Origin: Bog-532 sp963824545
GTDB lineage: Bacteria; Actinomycetota; Actinomycetes; Streptosporangiales; Streptosporangiaceae
Length of the DNA: 64,000 bases
Direction of reading: 5' to 3'
Assembly: GCA_963824545.1 (NCBI GenBank)
Contig: CAWGPP010000002.1
Span: 62,001 to 126,000, forward strand
The notes beneath the pieces are model-generated. The model saw only the letters and a program-made list of their open reading frames with translations. It had not been told where the DNA came from and ran no database searches. A program made the translations under genes and the position numbers. Numbering within the stretch: the stretch's first letter is position 1; every line of letters begins with the position of its first letter. This document shows positions 44,712 to 56,230 of this stretch, one piece after another.

Positions 44712-45386
44712 TCAGGGACCGGAGGCGATCTGCCAGGTGAAGGTGGAGGTGTAGGTGCCCGCGATCGTGTTGGCCGGCACGTTGAGCCACCAGCCGACCG
44801 GGTTGGCGTTGCCGATGGTCATCTGCCCCAGCCCGTTGGTGAGGGAACTGCTGTAGATCTTGACCGGGGTGGGCGACGAGGCGGCGGTGCTGATGAGCAC
44901 GGGATAGGCCGTGCCGTTGACGGGCAGCGTGCAGGTGGAGCCGCTGTTGCAGACCGCGTCCGGCGCGGTGGTGGCCGACTCCGCGCCGGTGCTGCCGGTG
45001 AGCTGCAGCGTCCCCGAGTTGGCCAGGGATTTGGCACCGGTGGTGAACGTGGTGGCGGAGACGGTCACGTTCCAGCCCGCGCCGCTGCCGCTGGCGTCGT
45101 TGACGACGAACGACGTGTGCCCGGCCGTGCTGTCGACCAGGGTGCTGTTCAGACCCGCCAACGTGGTGGACCAGGCCAGCGCGGTGGGCGAGGTCAGGCT
45201 CAGCGTGCCGCCGGTGAAGGTAAGCGTTCCGGCCAGCGTGCACGGGGTCCCGGCCACGACCGGCCCCCCGCACGCGCCCGCGTCAGCCGTCCCGGCGGCG
45301 AGCAGGGCCGGGCCGACGGTCAGTCCGGTCAGCAGCGCGCCGGCCGCCAGGAACCGCACCGAGCGCCGCGCGGCGCGCGTGATCAC
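44712..45386 (-). CDS. WxL-like secreted surface protein (gene 3, divergent)
   Basis: A 224-residue paralogue, starting at GTG 45386 (MITRAARRSVRFLAAGALLT). It has a signal peptide, GWNVTVSATTF and a distal motif drifting to TYTSTFTWQIASGP. It lacks the duplicated leader and is more distant from copies 1 and 2. It lies 68 bases downstream of the DUF916-like gene on the same strand, so the two are probably co-transcribed. Confidence 0.72.
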   Translation of the reverse strand: MITRAARRSVRFLAAGALLTGLTVGPALLAAGTADAGACGGPVVAGTPCTLAGTLTFTGGTLSLTSPTALAWSTTLAGLNSTLVDSTAGHTSFVVNDASGSGAGWNVTVSATTFTTGAKSLANSGTLQLTGSTGAESATTAPDAVCNSGSTCTLPVNGTAYPVLISTAASSPTPVKIYSSSLTNGLGQMTIGNANPVGWWLNVPANTIAGTYTSTFTWQIASGP

Positions 45387-45454
45387 GTGCAACGCGTCCT
45401 GCCTGTGTCGGTGTGCCTGGGTGATGCCCGCCTGGCCGGTTCGCCCAGGCCGCA

Positions 45455-46597
45455 TCATCCGGGTACGGCGTGCGGTCCGCCGCGATTCCGGCCGCGCCGC
45501 CACAGCAGGAAGGCGAGCACGACCAGAATCGCGATTCCGACACCGATCGCGGCGATCAGCCAGGGCAGCAGATTGCTACTACTGGTTGAGACCACGCTGT
45601 AACTGCCCGGTCCGGTGTGCACGATGCGCTGTTTTGGGGCACCTGGCAGGGCGACCGGGCCCGACCAGCTCGCGACCAGGTTGGTCCCGTAGGCGATGTG
45701 CACCGTACACGGCACGGTGCTCCCTTCTGGGAGCCCGGGCGCGTTGACGGCTATCACTGCGCTCCAGCCCGGCAGGATGGTGTCCGCGTACGCCTTGTAC
45801 GAGTGCTGCGTGCCGCCGGCGGTGCAAGCCGCCGTGCCCGTGCCGTGTGCGAACGTCTGCCCGGTGTTCTCCAGCTTGATGTTCAGCCGGGCGGTGGTCC
45901 CGATGGCCTCACCGGTGACGGTCGGGATCTGCATGCGCGTCGTGAGCTGGGACAGCTGTCCCACGGTCACCGCGACGCCGACGGTGACCTGCTCGACGAT
46001 GATGGCCTGGGCCGCTGCCTTCTTCCCGTTCGTGCCGACCTTCACCGGGGCGGGGGTCACGGCGGGAGTGGCGGTGAGGCCGGCCAGGTACTGACCGTTT
46101 CCCGTACCGGCCGGAACGTGCACGCTGACGCTCAGCGCTTCCTCGGTGCCGCCTGCCAGGGTGACCTCGCTGGGCGTGACCGTCACCCAGCAGGCGCTCC
46201 GGGTGCAGGGCTTGAAAGCCCCGCCGAACGCGGAGCCGCTGTTGGCCGCGGTCACGCCGAGCGACGCGCCGATCTTCAGCTTCTCGCTGGTCTTACCGGG
46301 ATTGCTGATGATCGCGGTACCCGTACCCGATTGCCCGCCGCCCAGCGTCATCTTGAAGTACGGGGGCACCTGGCCCGTGCTCGACGGCGCCGGGGTAAGG
46401 CCGAAGCCCCCGTTACTCCCGGTACCGATCGCCGTGCCGGCCTGGGTGGCTTGGGCGGCCTGGGTGGCTTGGGCGGCCTGGGCGGCCTGGGCGGCCTGGG
46501 CGGCCGGGACGGCGGCGAGGGCGGCGAGGGCGGCTACCCCGGCCAGGACGGCCGCGACGGCGAGCCTTCGCTGAACGTAAGGTCCTCCGCTGGTCAA
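45455..46597 (-). CDS. DUF916-like (WxL peptidoglycan-binding partner) membrane-anchored protein
   Basis: A 380-residue surface protein from TTG 46597, whose gggggaag site supports this rare start. A signal peptide ends in a run of QAAQATQ tripeptides. The extracellular part has a beta-sandwich DUF916-like domain (GFGLTPAPSSTGQVPPYFKM, then IISNPGKTSEKLKIG and TVTPSEVTLAGGTEEALSV). The C-terminus has one membrane helix (LLPWLIAAIGVGIAILVVLA) and a basic tail RRGRNRGG. In Gram-positives, DUF916 proteins are encoded beside WxL proteins and anchor them; the same layout here supports a surface complex. Confidence 0.75.
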   Translation of the reverse strand: MTSGGPYVQRRLAVAAVLAGVAALAALAAVPAAQAAQAAQAAQATQAAQATQAGTAIGTGSNGGFGLTPAPSSTGQVPPYFKMTLGGGQSGTGTAIISNPGKTSEKLKIGASLGVTAANSGSAFGGAFKPCTRSACWVTVTPSEVTLAGGTEEALSVSVHVPAGTGNGQYLAGLTATPAVTPAPVKVGTNGKKAAAQAIIVEQVTVGVAVTVGQLSQLTTRMQIPTVTGEAIGTTARLNIKLENTGQTFAHGTGTAACTAGGTQHSYKAYADTILPGWSAVIAVNAPGLPEGSTVPCTVHIAYGTNLVASWSGPVALPGAPKQRIVHTGPGSYSVVSTSSSNLLPWLIAAIGVGIAILVVLAFLLWRRGRNRGGPHAVPG

Positions 46598-46702
46598 TGC
46601 TTCCCCCGTGTCACCGCGTCAGCAACTTTAAGTGATTTATTGGTAACGGATTGTATCATCGCCTACCGGTGCCCGACCCCAGTGGCACGCCAGCATGCCT
46701 GC

Positions 46703-49700
46703 TCAGGGGCCGGATACCAGGGTCAGCGTGATAGTGGACGTGTAGCTGCCCGCGTAGGCCGAGCCGGGCACGTTGACCCACCATCCCCAGGGGTGCGCGG
46801 CGGCGCTGCCGCCGATGGTGACGGCCCCGATGCCGGTGGCGGCCGAGGTGTCGTAGATCGTGAAGGCCGAAGGCGCGCTCGCCGCGGTGGTGATGGCGAC
46901 GGGGTAGGCCGTCGTGTTGGTCGGCAGGGTGCAGGAGCTGACGCACGCAATGCTGGGGGCGACGCCGGTGAGCGAGGTGACGCTGCCGTTGACGTCCAGG
47001 GCGGACGCGTTGGGCAGCGTGTGCCCGCCGACGGCGACCGTGGTCGCCGACATCGTGATGTGCCAGCCGGCACTGCTCCCGCTGGCGTCGGTGACGCCGA
47101 GCTGCTGGTCCCCGGCGACGCCGTCCGCTATCGACTGATTGACGCCGGTCGAGGTGCCGCTCCAGGTCAGCGAGGAGGGATCGGTCATCGTCAGGGACCC
47201 GGTTGGCGTCACCGTCGCCGCGAGGCTGGGCGCGGAGGTGCCGGTGGTGGCCGCGGTGCTGACCGTGATGGTGTACAGGGTGCCGCCGGTCAGCCCGATG
47301 ATCGTGCAGCTGGTCGCGCCGGCGCTGACGCAGGTAAAGCTGCCCGGCGACGTGGTCGCGGTGTAGTTGACGAGCGAGCCGTTGTTGAGGTAGGCCGGCG
47401 CGGTCCAGGACACGGTGGCGCTGCCGCTGCCGGGCGTCGCGGTCACGCCGGTCGGCGCCTGCGGGCCGACCAGGGCGGCGGTCAGCGCGTTGGCGGAGCC
47501 GTTGTTGTTGCCGAGCTCGCCGCTGGTGCCGCTGCCCCAGCAGTACGAGGTGCCGGTGGCGGACTGCGCGCAGGTGTAGTTGGTGCCCGCGCTGATCTGG
47601 GCCAGCGTCACCCCCGACAGGGTGCCGCTGGTGGTCACGGCGACCGGCGTGTTGACCGGGGTGGTGGTGCTGTTGTTGCCGAGCTGGCCGTACGCGTCGT
47701 AGCCCCAGCAGTACGCGGCGCCCGTGGCGCCCAGCGCGCACACGTGGCCCTGGCCGACGCTGAGCTGGGTGACGGTCACCCCGGACAGGGCGCCGCCAGT
47801 GGTGACCGCGCTGGGCGTGCTGACGCTGGCGCCGGTCGTGCCGTTGCCGAGCTGGCCGTACTGGTCGTTGCCCCAGCAGTACGTGCCAACGGTCGGGTTC
47901 AGCCCGCAGGTCTCGAAGTACCCGGCCGAGACGGCGGAGGCCGCCACGCCGCCGTTGGTGACGGCGACCGGCAGGTCGGTGCTGGTCGTCGTGCCGTTGC
48001 CGAGCTCACCGGAGCTGTTGTCGCCCCAGCAGTAAAGGGCGCCGGTGCTGGCGACCGCGCAGGCGTGCTCCCAGCCGACGCTGATCTGGACGATCGTCGC
48101 GCCCGCCATCGGGGTGCTGGTGGTGGCGACGGCGGTCGGCACGCTGGAGTTGGAATTGGTGCCGCCGTTGCCGAGCTGGCCGAAGTCGTCGGCGCCCCAG
48201 CAGTAGACGGCGCCGGTGCTGGACAGCCCGCACACGGTGTACCGGTTGGCGCTGAGCGCGGTCAGCGTCACCCCTGACAGCGCGCCGGTGGTGGTCACGG
48301 CGACGGGCACGCTGGAGTTGGTGGTCGTGCCGTTGCCGAGCTGCCCGTCGTTGTTGTAACCCCAGCAGTAGGCGGCGCCGGCGCTGGACAGCCCGCACGC
48401 GAAGTCGTTGCCGGTGTCCACCTCGGTGAGCGTCACGCCGGACAGCGCGCCGCCGGTGTACACCGCCACCGGGGACAGCTGGGTCACCGGGCTGGTGGTG
48501 TTGTTGCCCGCCTCGCCGTAGGTGTTGTCGCCCCAGCAGTAGGCCCTCCCGCTCTGCAGGACGCAGCTGTTCGCGAGGCCGGCGCTGATCGAGGTCGTCC
48601 CCGCGGCCGGGGTGACGGTGGCGCCGGCGCTGGGGGCCGAGGTGCCGGTGGAGGTGGTCACCGTGACGGTGACGGTGTAGGTGGTGCCGTTGGTCAGGCC
48701 GGTGATCGTGCAGTGGGTGGCGCTGGTGCTGGTACAGGTGAAGCTGCCCGGCGAGGTGGTGGCGGTATAGGAGGTCAGTGTGCCGTTGAGGAAGCCGGGC
48801 GCGGTCCAGTACACGGTGGCGGACGCGTTGCCGGGGAACGCGGTGACGCCGGTCGGCGTCATGGAATAGACGTAGACCGCGGACGCCCGGATCGTGGCGG
48901 TGCCGTTGTCGCCGACCTGGCCGGAGCCGGCGCTGTCCTGGCCCCAGCAGTAGACGACTCCGGTGCTGTCGATGGCGCAGGTGTGATACGTCCCGCCGCT
49001 GATCTGGGTCAGCGTCTTGCCCGACAGCACCCCGGTGGTGACCACCGCGACCGGGGTGGACTGGGCAGTGACCAGGTTGTTGTTGTCGCCGCGCTGGCCG
49101 AGCTGTCCATACCCCCAGCAGTAGGCGGCGCCGAGCGATGTCAGCGCGCAGGTGTGATACAGCCCGGACGTGATCTGCGCGACGGTGCCGGAGGTGAAGA
49201 GGCCGTTGTAGGTGGGCGCGACCGCCACGCTGCTGTCGGTGGTGGAGTTGTTGCCCAGCTCACCGTAATTGTTCTGGCCCCAGCAATACGCGTGGCCGGC
49301 CGATGACAGCGCGCAGGTGTGGTTACCCCCGGCGGAGATCTGCGCCAGGACCGTGCTGCCTGATATCGCTCCCGAGTTGCTGAGTTTCACCGGCACGTTG
49401 GAGTTGGTATTGGCGCCGCCGTTGCCGAGCTGGCCGTTGCTGTCGCTGCCCCAGCAAAAGCCAGCGCCGCTGTTATCCAGCGCGCAGGCGTGGTAGTAGC
49501 CGGTGTCGACCGAGGCCACGATCTTGCCGTTCAGGGCGCCGCCTCTGTATACCGCCACCGGCGTACTTGAGCTGGTATTGGTGGCGTTGCCGAGTTCGCC
49601 GTAGGTATTGTCGCCCCAGCAGTACGCGTAGCCGGTGAGGCCGTTGTAGCCGCACGCGAAGTTGTATCCGGCGGTGATCCCGTTCAGGCCGGCCTGGCTC

Positions 49701-50188
49701 ACCGTCACCGGCACGCTGGAGTTCGTCGTGGTGGCGTTGCCGAGCTGGCCGCTGGTGTTCAGCCCCCAGCAGTAGGCCGTGCTGCCGCCGAGCGCGCAGG
49801 TGAACTGGTTGCCCGCCACGATCTGGGTCAGCGTCACCCCCGACAGCACCCCCGACGTGCTGACCGGCAGCGGCGTACTGGAGCTGGTCGTGCTGCCGTT
49901 GCCCAGCTCACCGTAGGTGTTGTCGCCCCAGCAGTAGGCCTTGCCGCTCTGGATCGTGCACGTATGGCTCACCCCGGCCGCGATCGTCGCCGCGGACGAG
50001 GTGGTGATGGCCGCGGCCGGCTGCACCGTGAGCTGGGCCGCCACCAGGCCCGTGGCCAGCAGCGCCAGCCCCGTCCCGGCGGCCGTGACGCGCCGGGACA
50101 CCCCGCGCCGGAGCACCGCGCGCCGGGACGCCGGCCGCCCCGGCCACATCCCCCTGCCGGTCAAGGCCCTTCTCCTGTTCCTTTTCAT
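46703..50188 (-). CDS. secreted protein with two RCC1 propellers, two FN3 domains and WxL-like C-terminus
   Basis: A 1161-residue exported protein. After a signal peptide (to about 60) come seven RCC1-type repeats with the core YCWGxxxxGxLGN, an FN3 domain (about 445-540), seven more RCC1 repeats, a second FN3 (about 895-990) and a WxL-like C-terminal domain ending YTSTITLTLVSGP. Two sets of seven imply two complete beta-propellers. Each repeat holds a conserved Cys pair (HTCAL..AYCWG), perhaps a disulfide. Such proteins could bind ligands or partners outside the cell. It lies upstream of the DUF916-like gene on the same strand and probably presents its propellers on the wall through the WxL-like domain. 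Confidence 0.82.
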   Translation of the reverse strand: MKRNRRRALTGRGMWPGRPASRRAVLRRGVSRRVTAAGTGLALLATGLVAAQLTVQPAAAITTSSAATIAAGVSHTCTIQSGKAYCWGDNTYGELGNGSTTSSSTPLPVSTSGVLSGVTLTQIVAGNQFTCALGGSTAYCWGLNTSGQLGNATTTNSSVPVTVSQAGLNGITAGYNFACGYNGLTGYAYCWGDNTYGELGNATNTSSSTPVAVYRGGALNGKIVASVDTGYYHACALDNSGAGFCWGSDSNGQLGNGGANTNSNVPVKLSNSGAISGSTVLAQISAGGNHTCALSSAGHAYCWGQNNYGELGNNSTTDSSVAVAPTYNGLFTSGTVAQITSGLYHTCALTSLGAAYCWGYGQLGQRGDNNNLVTAQSTPVAVVTTGVLSGKTLTQISGGTYHTCAIDSTGVVYCWGQDSAGSGQVGDNGTATIRASAVYVYSMTPTGVTAFPGNASATVYWTAPGFLNGTLTSYTATTSPGSFTCTSTSATHCTITGLTNGTTYTVTVTVTTSTGTSAPSAGATVTPAAGTTSISAGLANSCVLQSGRAYCWGDNTYGEAGNNTTSPVTQLSPVAVYTGGALSGVTLTEVDTGNDFACGLSSAGAAYCWGYNNDGQLGNGTTTNSSVPVAVTTTGALSGVTLTALSANRYTVCGLSSTGAVYCWGADDFGQLGNGGTNSNSSVPTAVATTSTPMAGATIVQISVGWEHACAVASTGALYCWGDNSSGELGNGTTTSTDLPVAVTNGGVAASAVSAGYFETCGLNPTVGTYCWGNDQYGQLGNGTTGASVSTPSAVTTGGALSGVTVTQLSVGQGHVCALGATGAAYCWGYDAYGQLGNNSTTTPVNTPVAVTTSGTLSGVTLAQISAGTNYTCAQSATGTSYCWGSGTSGELGNNNGSANALTAALVGPQAPTGVTATPGSGSATVSWTAPAYLNNGSLVNYTATTSPGSFTCVSAGATSCTIIGLTGGTLYTITVSTAATTGTSAPSLAATVTPTGSLTMTDPSSLTWSGTSTGVNQSIADGVAGDQQLGVTDASGSSAGWHITMSATTVAVGGHTLPNASALDVNGSVTSLTGVAPSIACVSSCTLPTNTTAYPVAITTAASAPSAFTIYDTSAATGIGAVTIGGSAAAHPWGWWVNVPGSAYAGSYTSTITLTLVSGP

Positions 50189-50356
50189 TCCTTATTTCCG
50201 GGTACATCTCCGGACACATTTCCGGTGCCTGAAAATATTGCGAAAAAGCGGACGGCTGTCTCATTACCGTGGGCGATCCGCTGCTTAGCATACGCACGAG
50301 GCGCGGGCCGGCAAGCCAACCCGCCCGGTCAGTAATTACCAGCCCGGATAATTGCG

Positions 50357-52018
50357 TTAATGGGCTATTCCGCCCCGGTGCTGGCCCTGCACAGTCAGAT
50401 CAGACAAGGCCAGCAGTGCCACGTGCAGGGACGTCCGCGATTCGGCGGAGCCGAGATCGGCGCCGAGGATCCGCTCGATCTGCTGCAGCCGCTGGTAGAA
50501 GGTGGGGCGAGCCAGATGCGCGCGCTGCGCCGCGGCCGCCTTGTTGCCGCCCGCCTCCAGGTAGGCGGCGAGGCAGTCCAGCAGGCGGGTGCCGTGCGCG
50601 TCGTCGGCGGCCAGCAGCGGGCCCAGCTCGCGCTCGGCGAACGTCTGCAGCCGCGCGTCGTCGCGCAGCAGGTGCAGCAGGCCGCGCAGCCGCAGGTCGG
50701 GCAGCCGGTAGAAACCGCGGCCGGGGACGCCTTCGGTGCCCGCGGGCTGGCGGATGGCCACGTCACCGACCTGCCGAGCCTCCAGGAACGACCGCCGCAG
50801 GTCGCGCAGCGTTTCGGTGGGGGTGCCGATACTGAGCACGAACGGCTCGCCGCCCGCTCCGGACAGCCGGAGCCGCTGGCCCAGCCGTGCGGACAGCGCC
50901 GTCAGGGCCTCGTCGGCGTCGGCGCGGGCCGGCAGCGACAGCAGCGCCCCGGCCCGCACGTCGTCCAGCGACCCGACCAGGGCCGGTACGCGGCCGTCCC
51001 GGCAGGCGTCGGCGACCGCCTCGGTGACCGTCACGATCCGGGCGTGCGCCGAGATGCCCGGTCCGGAGTCCCGGATGCGGACGATGGCCGCGATCAGCTG
51101 CCGCCCGCTGACCGGGACGCCCAGCGCGCGGGCCCGCGCCGCCGCCTCGTCCGGATCGGCGTGCGCGCTGTCCGCGATCGCGCTGATCAGCGTGCGGTGT
51201 GCCTGCCGCTCCAGGCTTTCCTGCTGCCGGGTCAGCAGCCGCCCGAGTGCCAGCGCGCTGGCGGCCCGCTCGATGAGCACGGTGTCCGGGCCGGCCGGGG
51301 CGCCGTCGCGCGCCAGGATGACGCGCCCCCAGTCCTCCCCGCGCGCCCCCACCGTGGTGACCAGCCAGCCCATCCGCTCGTCGTAGAACGTCCGCCCGGT
51401 CCCGGCCACCGCGCGGGCCCGCTGCTCGAACCCGGCCAGCAGCCGGCGCGGGCTGGCGCCGGCCGGAGCGCACGCGAGCACCCGGTGCGACAGGTCCTCA
51501 AGGATCACCGGGCACCCGGCCAGCAGCGCCGCCTGGCGGACGATTTCCTCGGGCGGGGCCCCGGCCACCGACAGGTCCGTGAACGTCTCGTGCACCCGCT
51601 CCGACGCCCGCAGCTCGGCCAGCTGCGCGTCGATGATCATCGCGTGCACGGTCTCGGTGATCTCCACGAACGGGACCTCGCGGCGGAACGCGATCAGCGG
51701 CAGGCCGTGCGCCCCGGCCGCGCCGACCAGCGCGTCCGGCAGCCGCTCGTACCGGCGGCCCAGCTCCACCGCCAGCCCGCTCACCCCGGCCCCGGACAGC
51801 TCGGCCACGTACGCGGCGAGCAGGCCCGGGTCGTCGGGCAGCGCGATACCGGTGCTCAGCACCAGCTCGCCCCCGTGCAGCAGCCGCGCCACGTCGGCCA
51901 TCTCCATCGCGTGCACCCAGCGCACGAGGGCGCCCAGCCGCTCGCGGCCCGCCAGCACCTCGGGCCGCCCCCGGCGCACGACGTCCAGATCCAGCACGGC
52001 GGCCACGGTCGGCAGCAC
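50357..52018 (-). CDS. PucR family transcriptional regulator
   Basis: A 553-residue PucR/CdaR-type regulator from GTG 52018, which has a gggaggt site. The N-terminal PucR domain (about 1-130, VRWVHAMEMADVARLLHGGE) is followed by a GGDEF-like middle and the C-terminal HTH_30 domain (LLDCLAAYLEAGGNKAAAAQ through LARPTFYQRLQQIERILG). PucR proteins control purine, amino-acid or amine catabolism. It is divergent from the aminotransferase/MMSDH operon and so probably regulates it. Confidence 0.9.
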   Translation of the reverse strand: MLPTVAAVLDLDVVRRGRPEVLAGRERLGALVRWVHAMEMADVARLLHGGELVLSTGIALPDDPGLLAAYVAELSGAGVSGLAVELGRRYERLPDALVGAAGAHGLPLIAFRREVPFVEITETVHAMIIDAQLAELRASERVHETFTDLSVAGAPPEEIVRQAALLAGCPVILEDLSHRVLACAPAGASPRRLLAGFEQRARAVAGTGRTFYDERMGWLVTTVGARGEDWGRVILARDGAPAGPDTVLIERAASALALGRLLTRQQESLERQAHRTLISAIADSAHADPDEAAARARALGVPVSGRQLIAAIVRIRDSGPGISAHARIVTVTEAVADACRDGRVPALVGSLDDVRAGALLSLPARADADEALTALSARLGQRLRLSGAGGEPFVLSIGTPTETLRDLRRSFLEARQVGDVAIRQPAGTEGVPGRGFYRLPDLRLRGLLHLLRDDARLQTFAERELGPLLAADDAHGTRLLDCLAAYLEAGGNKAAAAQRAHLARPTFYQRLQQIERILGADLGSAESRTSLHVALLALSDLTVQGQHRGGIAH

Positions 52019-52108
52019 GGCGACCTCCCGACGCTCTGTTAACGGCTCGGCGAATCTCCTTACATTATGTTCCCGGGCCCGGCGGCCCGGGCCGGCCAGA
52101 CTGGGACC

Positions 52109-53406
52109 ATGCCGGATCTTTACGCCCGCCATCGCGCGGTCATCCCCAATTGGGTCGCGACCTACTACGACGAGCCCCTCGAGCTGGTGGGCGGCAAAGG
52201 ATGCCGGGTCACCGACGCGGCGGGCCGCAGTTACCTGGACTTCTTCGGCGGCATCCTGACCAACATGCTCGGCTATGACGTGCCCGAGGTACGCGAGGCC
52301 GTCGAGCGGCAGATCGCGTCGGGCATCGTGCACACCTCGACGCTGTACCTGATCCGCAGCCAGGTCGAGCTCGCCGAGAAGATCGCCCGGTTGTCCGGAA
52401 TCCCGGGCGCCAAGGTGTTCTTCACCAACTCCGGCACCGAGGCCAACGAGACCGCGCTGCTGCTGGCGACCGCCGCCCGGCGCGCGGACCAGGTGCTCGC
52501 GCTGCGGAACAGCTATCACGGCCGGTCGTTCGGCGCCGTGGCCATCACCGGCAACGCCGTCTGGAAGCCCTCGTCGCTTGCGCCGTTCGGTGTGCACTAC
52601 CTGCCGGGCACGGACCGGCGGCTGCCCGCCTACCAGGGGATGCCCGACGGCGCGTTCATCGAGGCCTGCGTCGCGGACCTGCGTCACCTGCTGGCCACCG
52701 CCGCGCACCCGGCCGACGTCGCCTGCCTGATCGCCGAGCCGATCCAGGGCGTCGGCGGCTTCACCATGCCGCCGGACGGGCTGCTCGCCGCGTACAAGGA
52801 GGTCCTCGACGCGTACGGCATCCTGTTCATCTCCGACGAGGTGCAGACCGGCTGGGGCCGCACCGGCGCGCACTTCTGGGGCATCGGCGCGCACGGGGTG
52901 ACCCCCGACGCGATGACGTTCGCCAAGGGCCTCGGCAACGGGTTCGCCATCGGCGGCGTGGTGGCCCGCGGCGACCTGCTGGACGGGCTGCGCGGCAACG
53001 GGATCTCCACCTTCGGCGGCAACCCGGTCTCCACCACCGCGGCCAACGCCACGCTGGACTACGTGCTCTCCCACGATCTGCAGCGCAACGCCGCCGAGCA
53101 GGGCCAGGTCATCATCGCCGGCCTGCGCGAGGCCGCGGCGGGCTGCGCCGCCGCTGGTGAGGTACGGGGGCGGGGACTGATGTTCGCCGTCGACCTGGCC
53201 GACCCGGCGACCGGTGAGCCCAGCGCCCCGCTGGCCGCGCGGATGCTGGAGGAAACCCGCGCACGGGGCCTGCTGGTCGGCAAGGGCGGGCTGCGCGGCA
53301 ACACGCTGCGGATGGCGCCGCCGCTCACCCTCTCCGCGGCCGAAGCGCGGGAGGGCCTGGCCATCCTCACCGGCGCCCTGCGCGCCGTCAGCGCGGGGGC
53401 GGCCCA

Positions 53407-53410
<4 letters not shown>
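52109..53410 (+). CDS. class III PLP aminotransferase (beta-alanine/beta-aminoisobutyrate type)
   Basis: A 433-residue aminotransferase. PLP motifs are NSGTEANETALLLA, LFISDEVQTGWGR and MTFAKGLGNGFAIGG (Schiff-base Lys). It is close to AGXT2-like and beta-alanine-pyruvate transaminases. The next gene is methylmalonate-semialdehyde dehydrogenase, which uses the product aldehyde. The pair would convert beta-aminoisobutyrate or beta-alanine to propionyl- or acetyl-CoA, as in pyrimidine breakdown. ATG 52109 is used. Confidence 0.88.
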
Positions 53411-54961
<1,551 letters not shown>

Positions 54962-54965
<4 letters not shown>

Positions 54966-56215
54966 GACGGCGCCGGGGGCCCGGCCGCCGGGGGCCCAGC
55001 CGCCGGGGGTGCGGCCGCGGGCGGGGTCGCGGGCGCGGGGGCCGTCGCGGCGGCGGGCGGCGCGGCCAGCTGCATCGAGGCCAGGATCGTGCCCAGGCTG
55101 GCGGTGCCCAGGTTGTCGGGCACCGTCACGTACAGCACGGCGGGCGGCTGGCCCGGGCCCCGGTCCACGACCACCACCGCGCCGAGCTGGGTCTGCCACG
55201 CCAGGCCCTGGCTCGCCGCCGTCGGGTAGGTCATCTGGAACTCCACGATCCACGCCGGATGCCCGCTGACCTGCAGCGGGTTGTTCTGCTGGGTGGCGCG
55301 GACGTGCGGCAGGCCGCCGAAGTACACCGGGTCGAACGCGACCGTCAGGTTCATCGCCGTCTGCGGCAGATCGGCGACGCCGGTGTAGGCGTACTGCTGG
55401 CCGAGCAGGCCCGAGCAGGCGCTGCCGTACCAGGGGGTGCCGGCCGCCGCGGGCACGGTCCCGGCCACCGCGCTCTCCCCGGCGGTCCAGGTGAACACGC
55501 CGTTGTTCATCGACGCCGGGCAGCCCGCCTGCCACGGCGCGGCCAGCGTCGCGTACGACAGGCCGGACGCCGCGTCGGTGACCGGCGTGCCGGTCGTCGC
55601 GACCGCCGACGGGGTGGTCGGCGCCGACGAAGTGGCCGACGGTGCGGCCGTGGCCTTCGGCGCCATGGTGCCGTCGGCGGACGGATGGCCAGTGGCGGCG
55701 GCCGGCGTCGTGCGCGGGGCCGGCGAGGAGCCGAACACCGCGACCAGGATGCCGGTGATCAGCATGGCCAGGGCCGTGCCCAGGGCCAGCGCCCACATCA
55801 GCCGCGCCCGGTTGCGCCGCAGCATCCCGGCCGCCTCGCCGCGTTCCAGCAGCGGCGTGTCGTCTTCGGTGACCGGCGCGCCGTGCTGCCAGCCGAACCC
55901 GGCCAGCGCACCGGGTCCGTCACGCTCGAGGACCCGGGTCTGGCCCTGGTCCCGGCCGTAGCCCTGCCCGTAGCCCTGCCCGTAGCCCATTGGGGCATCT
56001 GGGCGTGCCGAGCCCTGCCAGGTCACAGGGCTCTCCGGGGCGACCGGTGCGGGCAGAACGGGGGCGGGGCTGGCGGTGGCGGCCGGCCCGTTCCCGATGG
56101 CGGGCTGGGCCGTACCGCCCACGGGAGCCGTGTGCTCCGTCCACTGCGCCCCATCCCACCAGCGCAGCGGGCCCCCCACCTCAACGGGGTTCTCGTACCA
56201 GCCGGGGGACGGCAT
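54962..56215 (-). CDS. DUF2510 domain membrane protein
   Basis: A 417-residue protein opening PSPGWYENPVEVGGPLRWWD, a DUF2510 domain. One transmembrane helix follows (MWALALGTALAMLITGILVA), then an extracellular Thr/Ala/Pro-rich linker and a beta-rich domain with cysteines (CPASMNNGVFTW, ACSGLLGQQYAY). The last 40 residues are Ala/Pro repeats. It may be a cell-envelope protein; its function is unknown. Its stop codon and that of the MMSDH gene share the palindrome CTAG at 54962-54965. Confidence 0.8.
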
Positions 56216-56230
56216 CTCCAAGGCAGACTC

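Noticed and set aside
44560..45273. 237-codon minus-strand frame overlapping WxL-like gene 3
   Set aside because: It is out of frame with the WxL-like domain and His/Arg-rich; its last codons (LTSAR) are the 3' remnant described separately.
45617..48277. 886-codon forward frame opposite the DUF916-like and RCC1 genes
   Set aside because: The reverse strand encodes clear repeats and signal peptides; the forward frame is a low-complexity Gly/Arg shadow.
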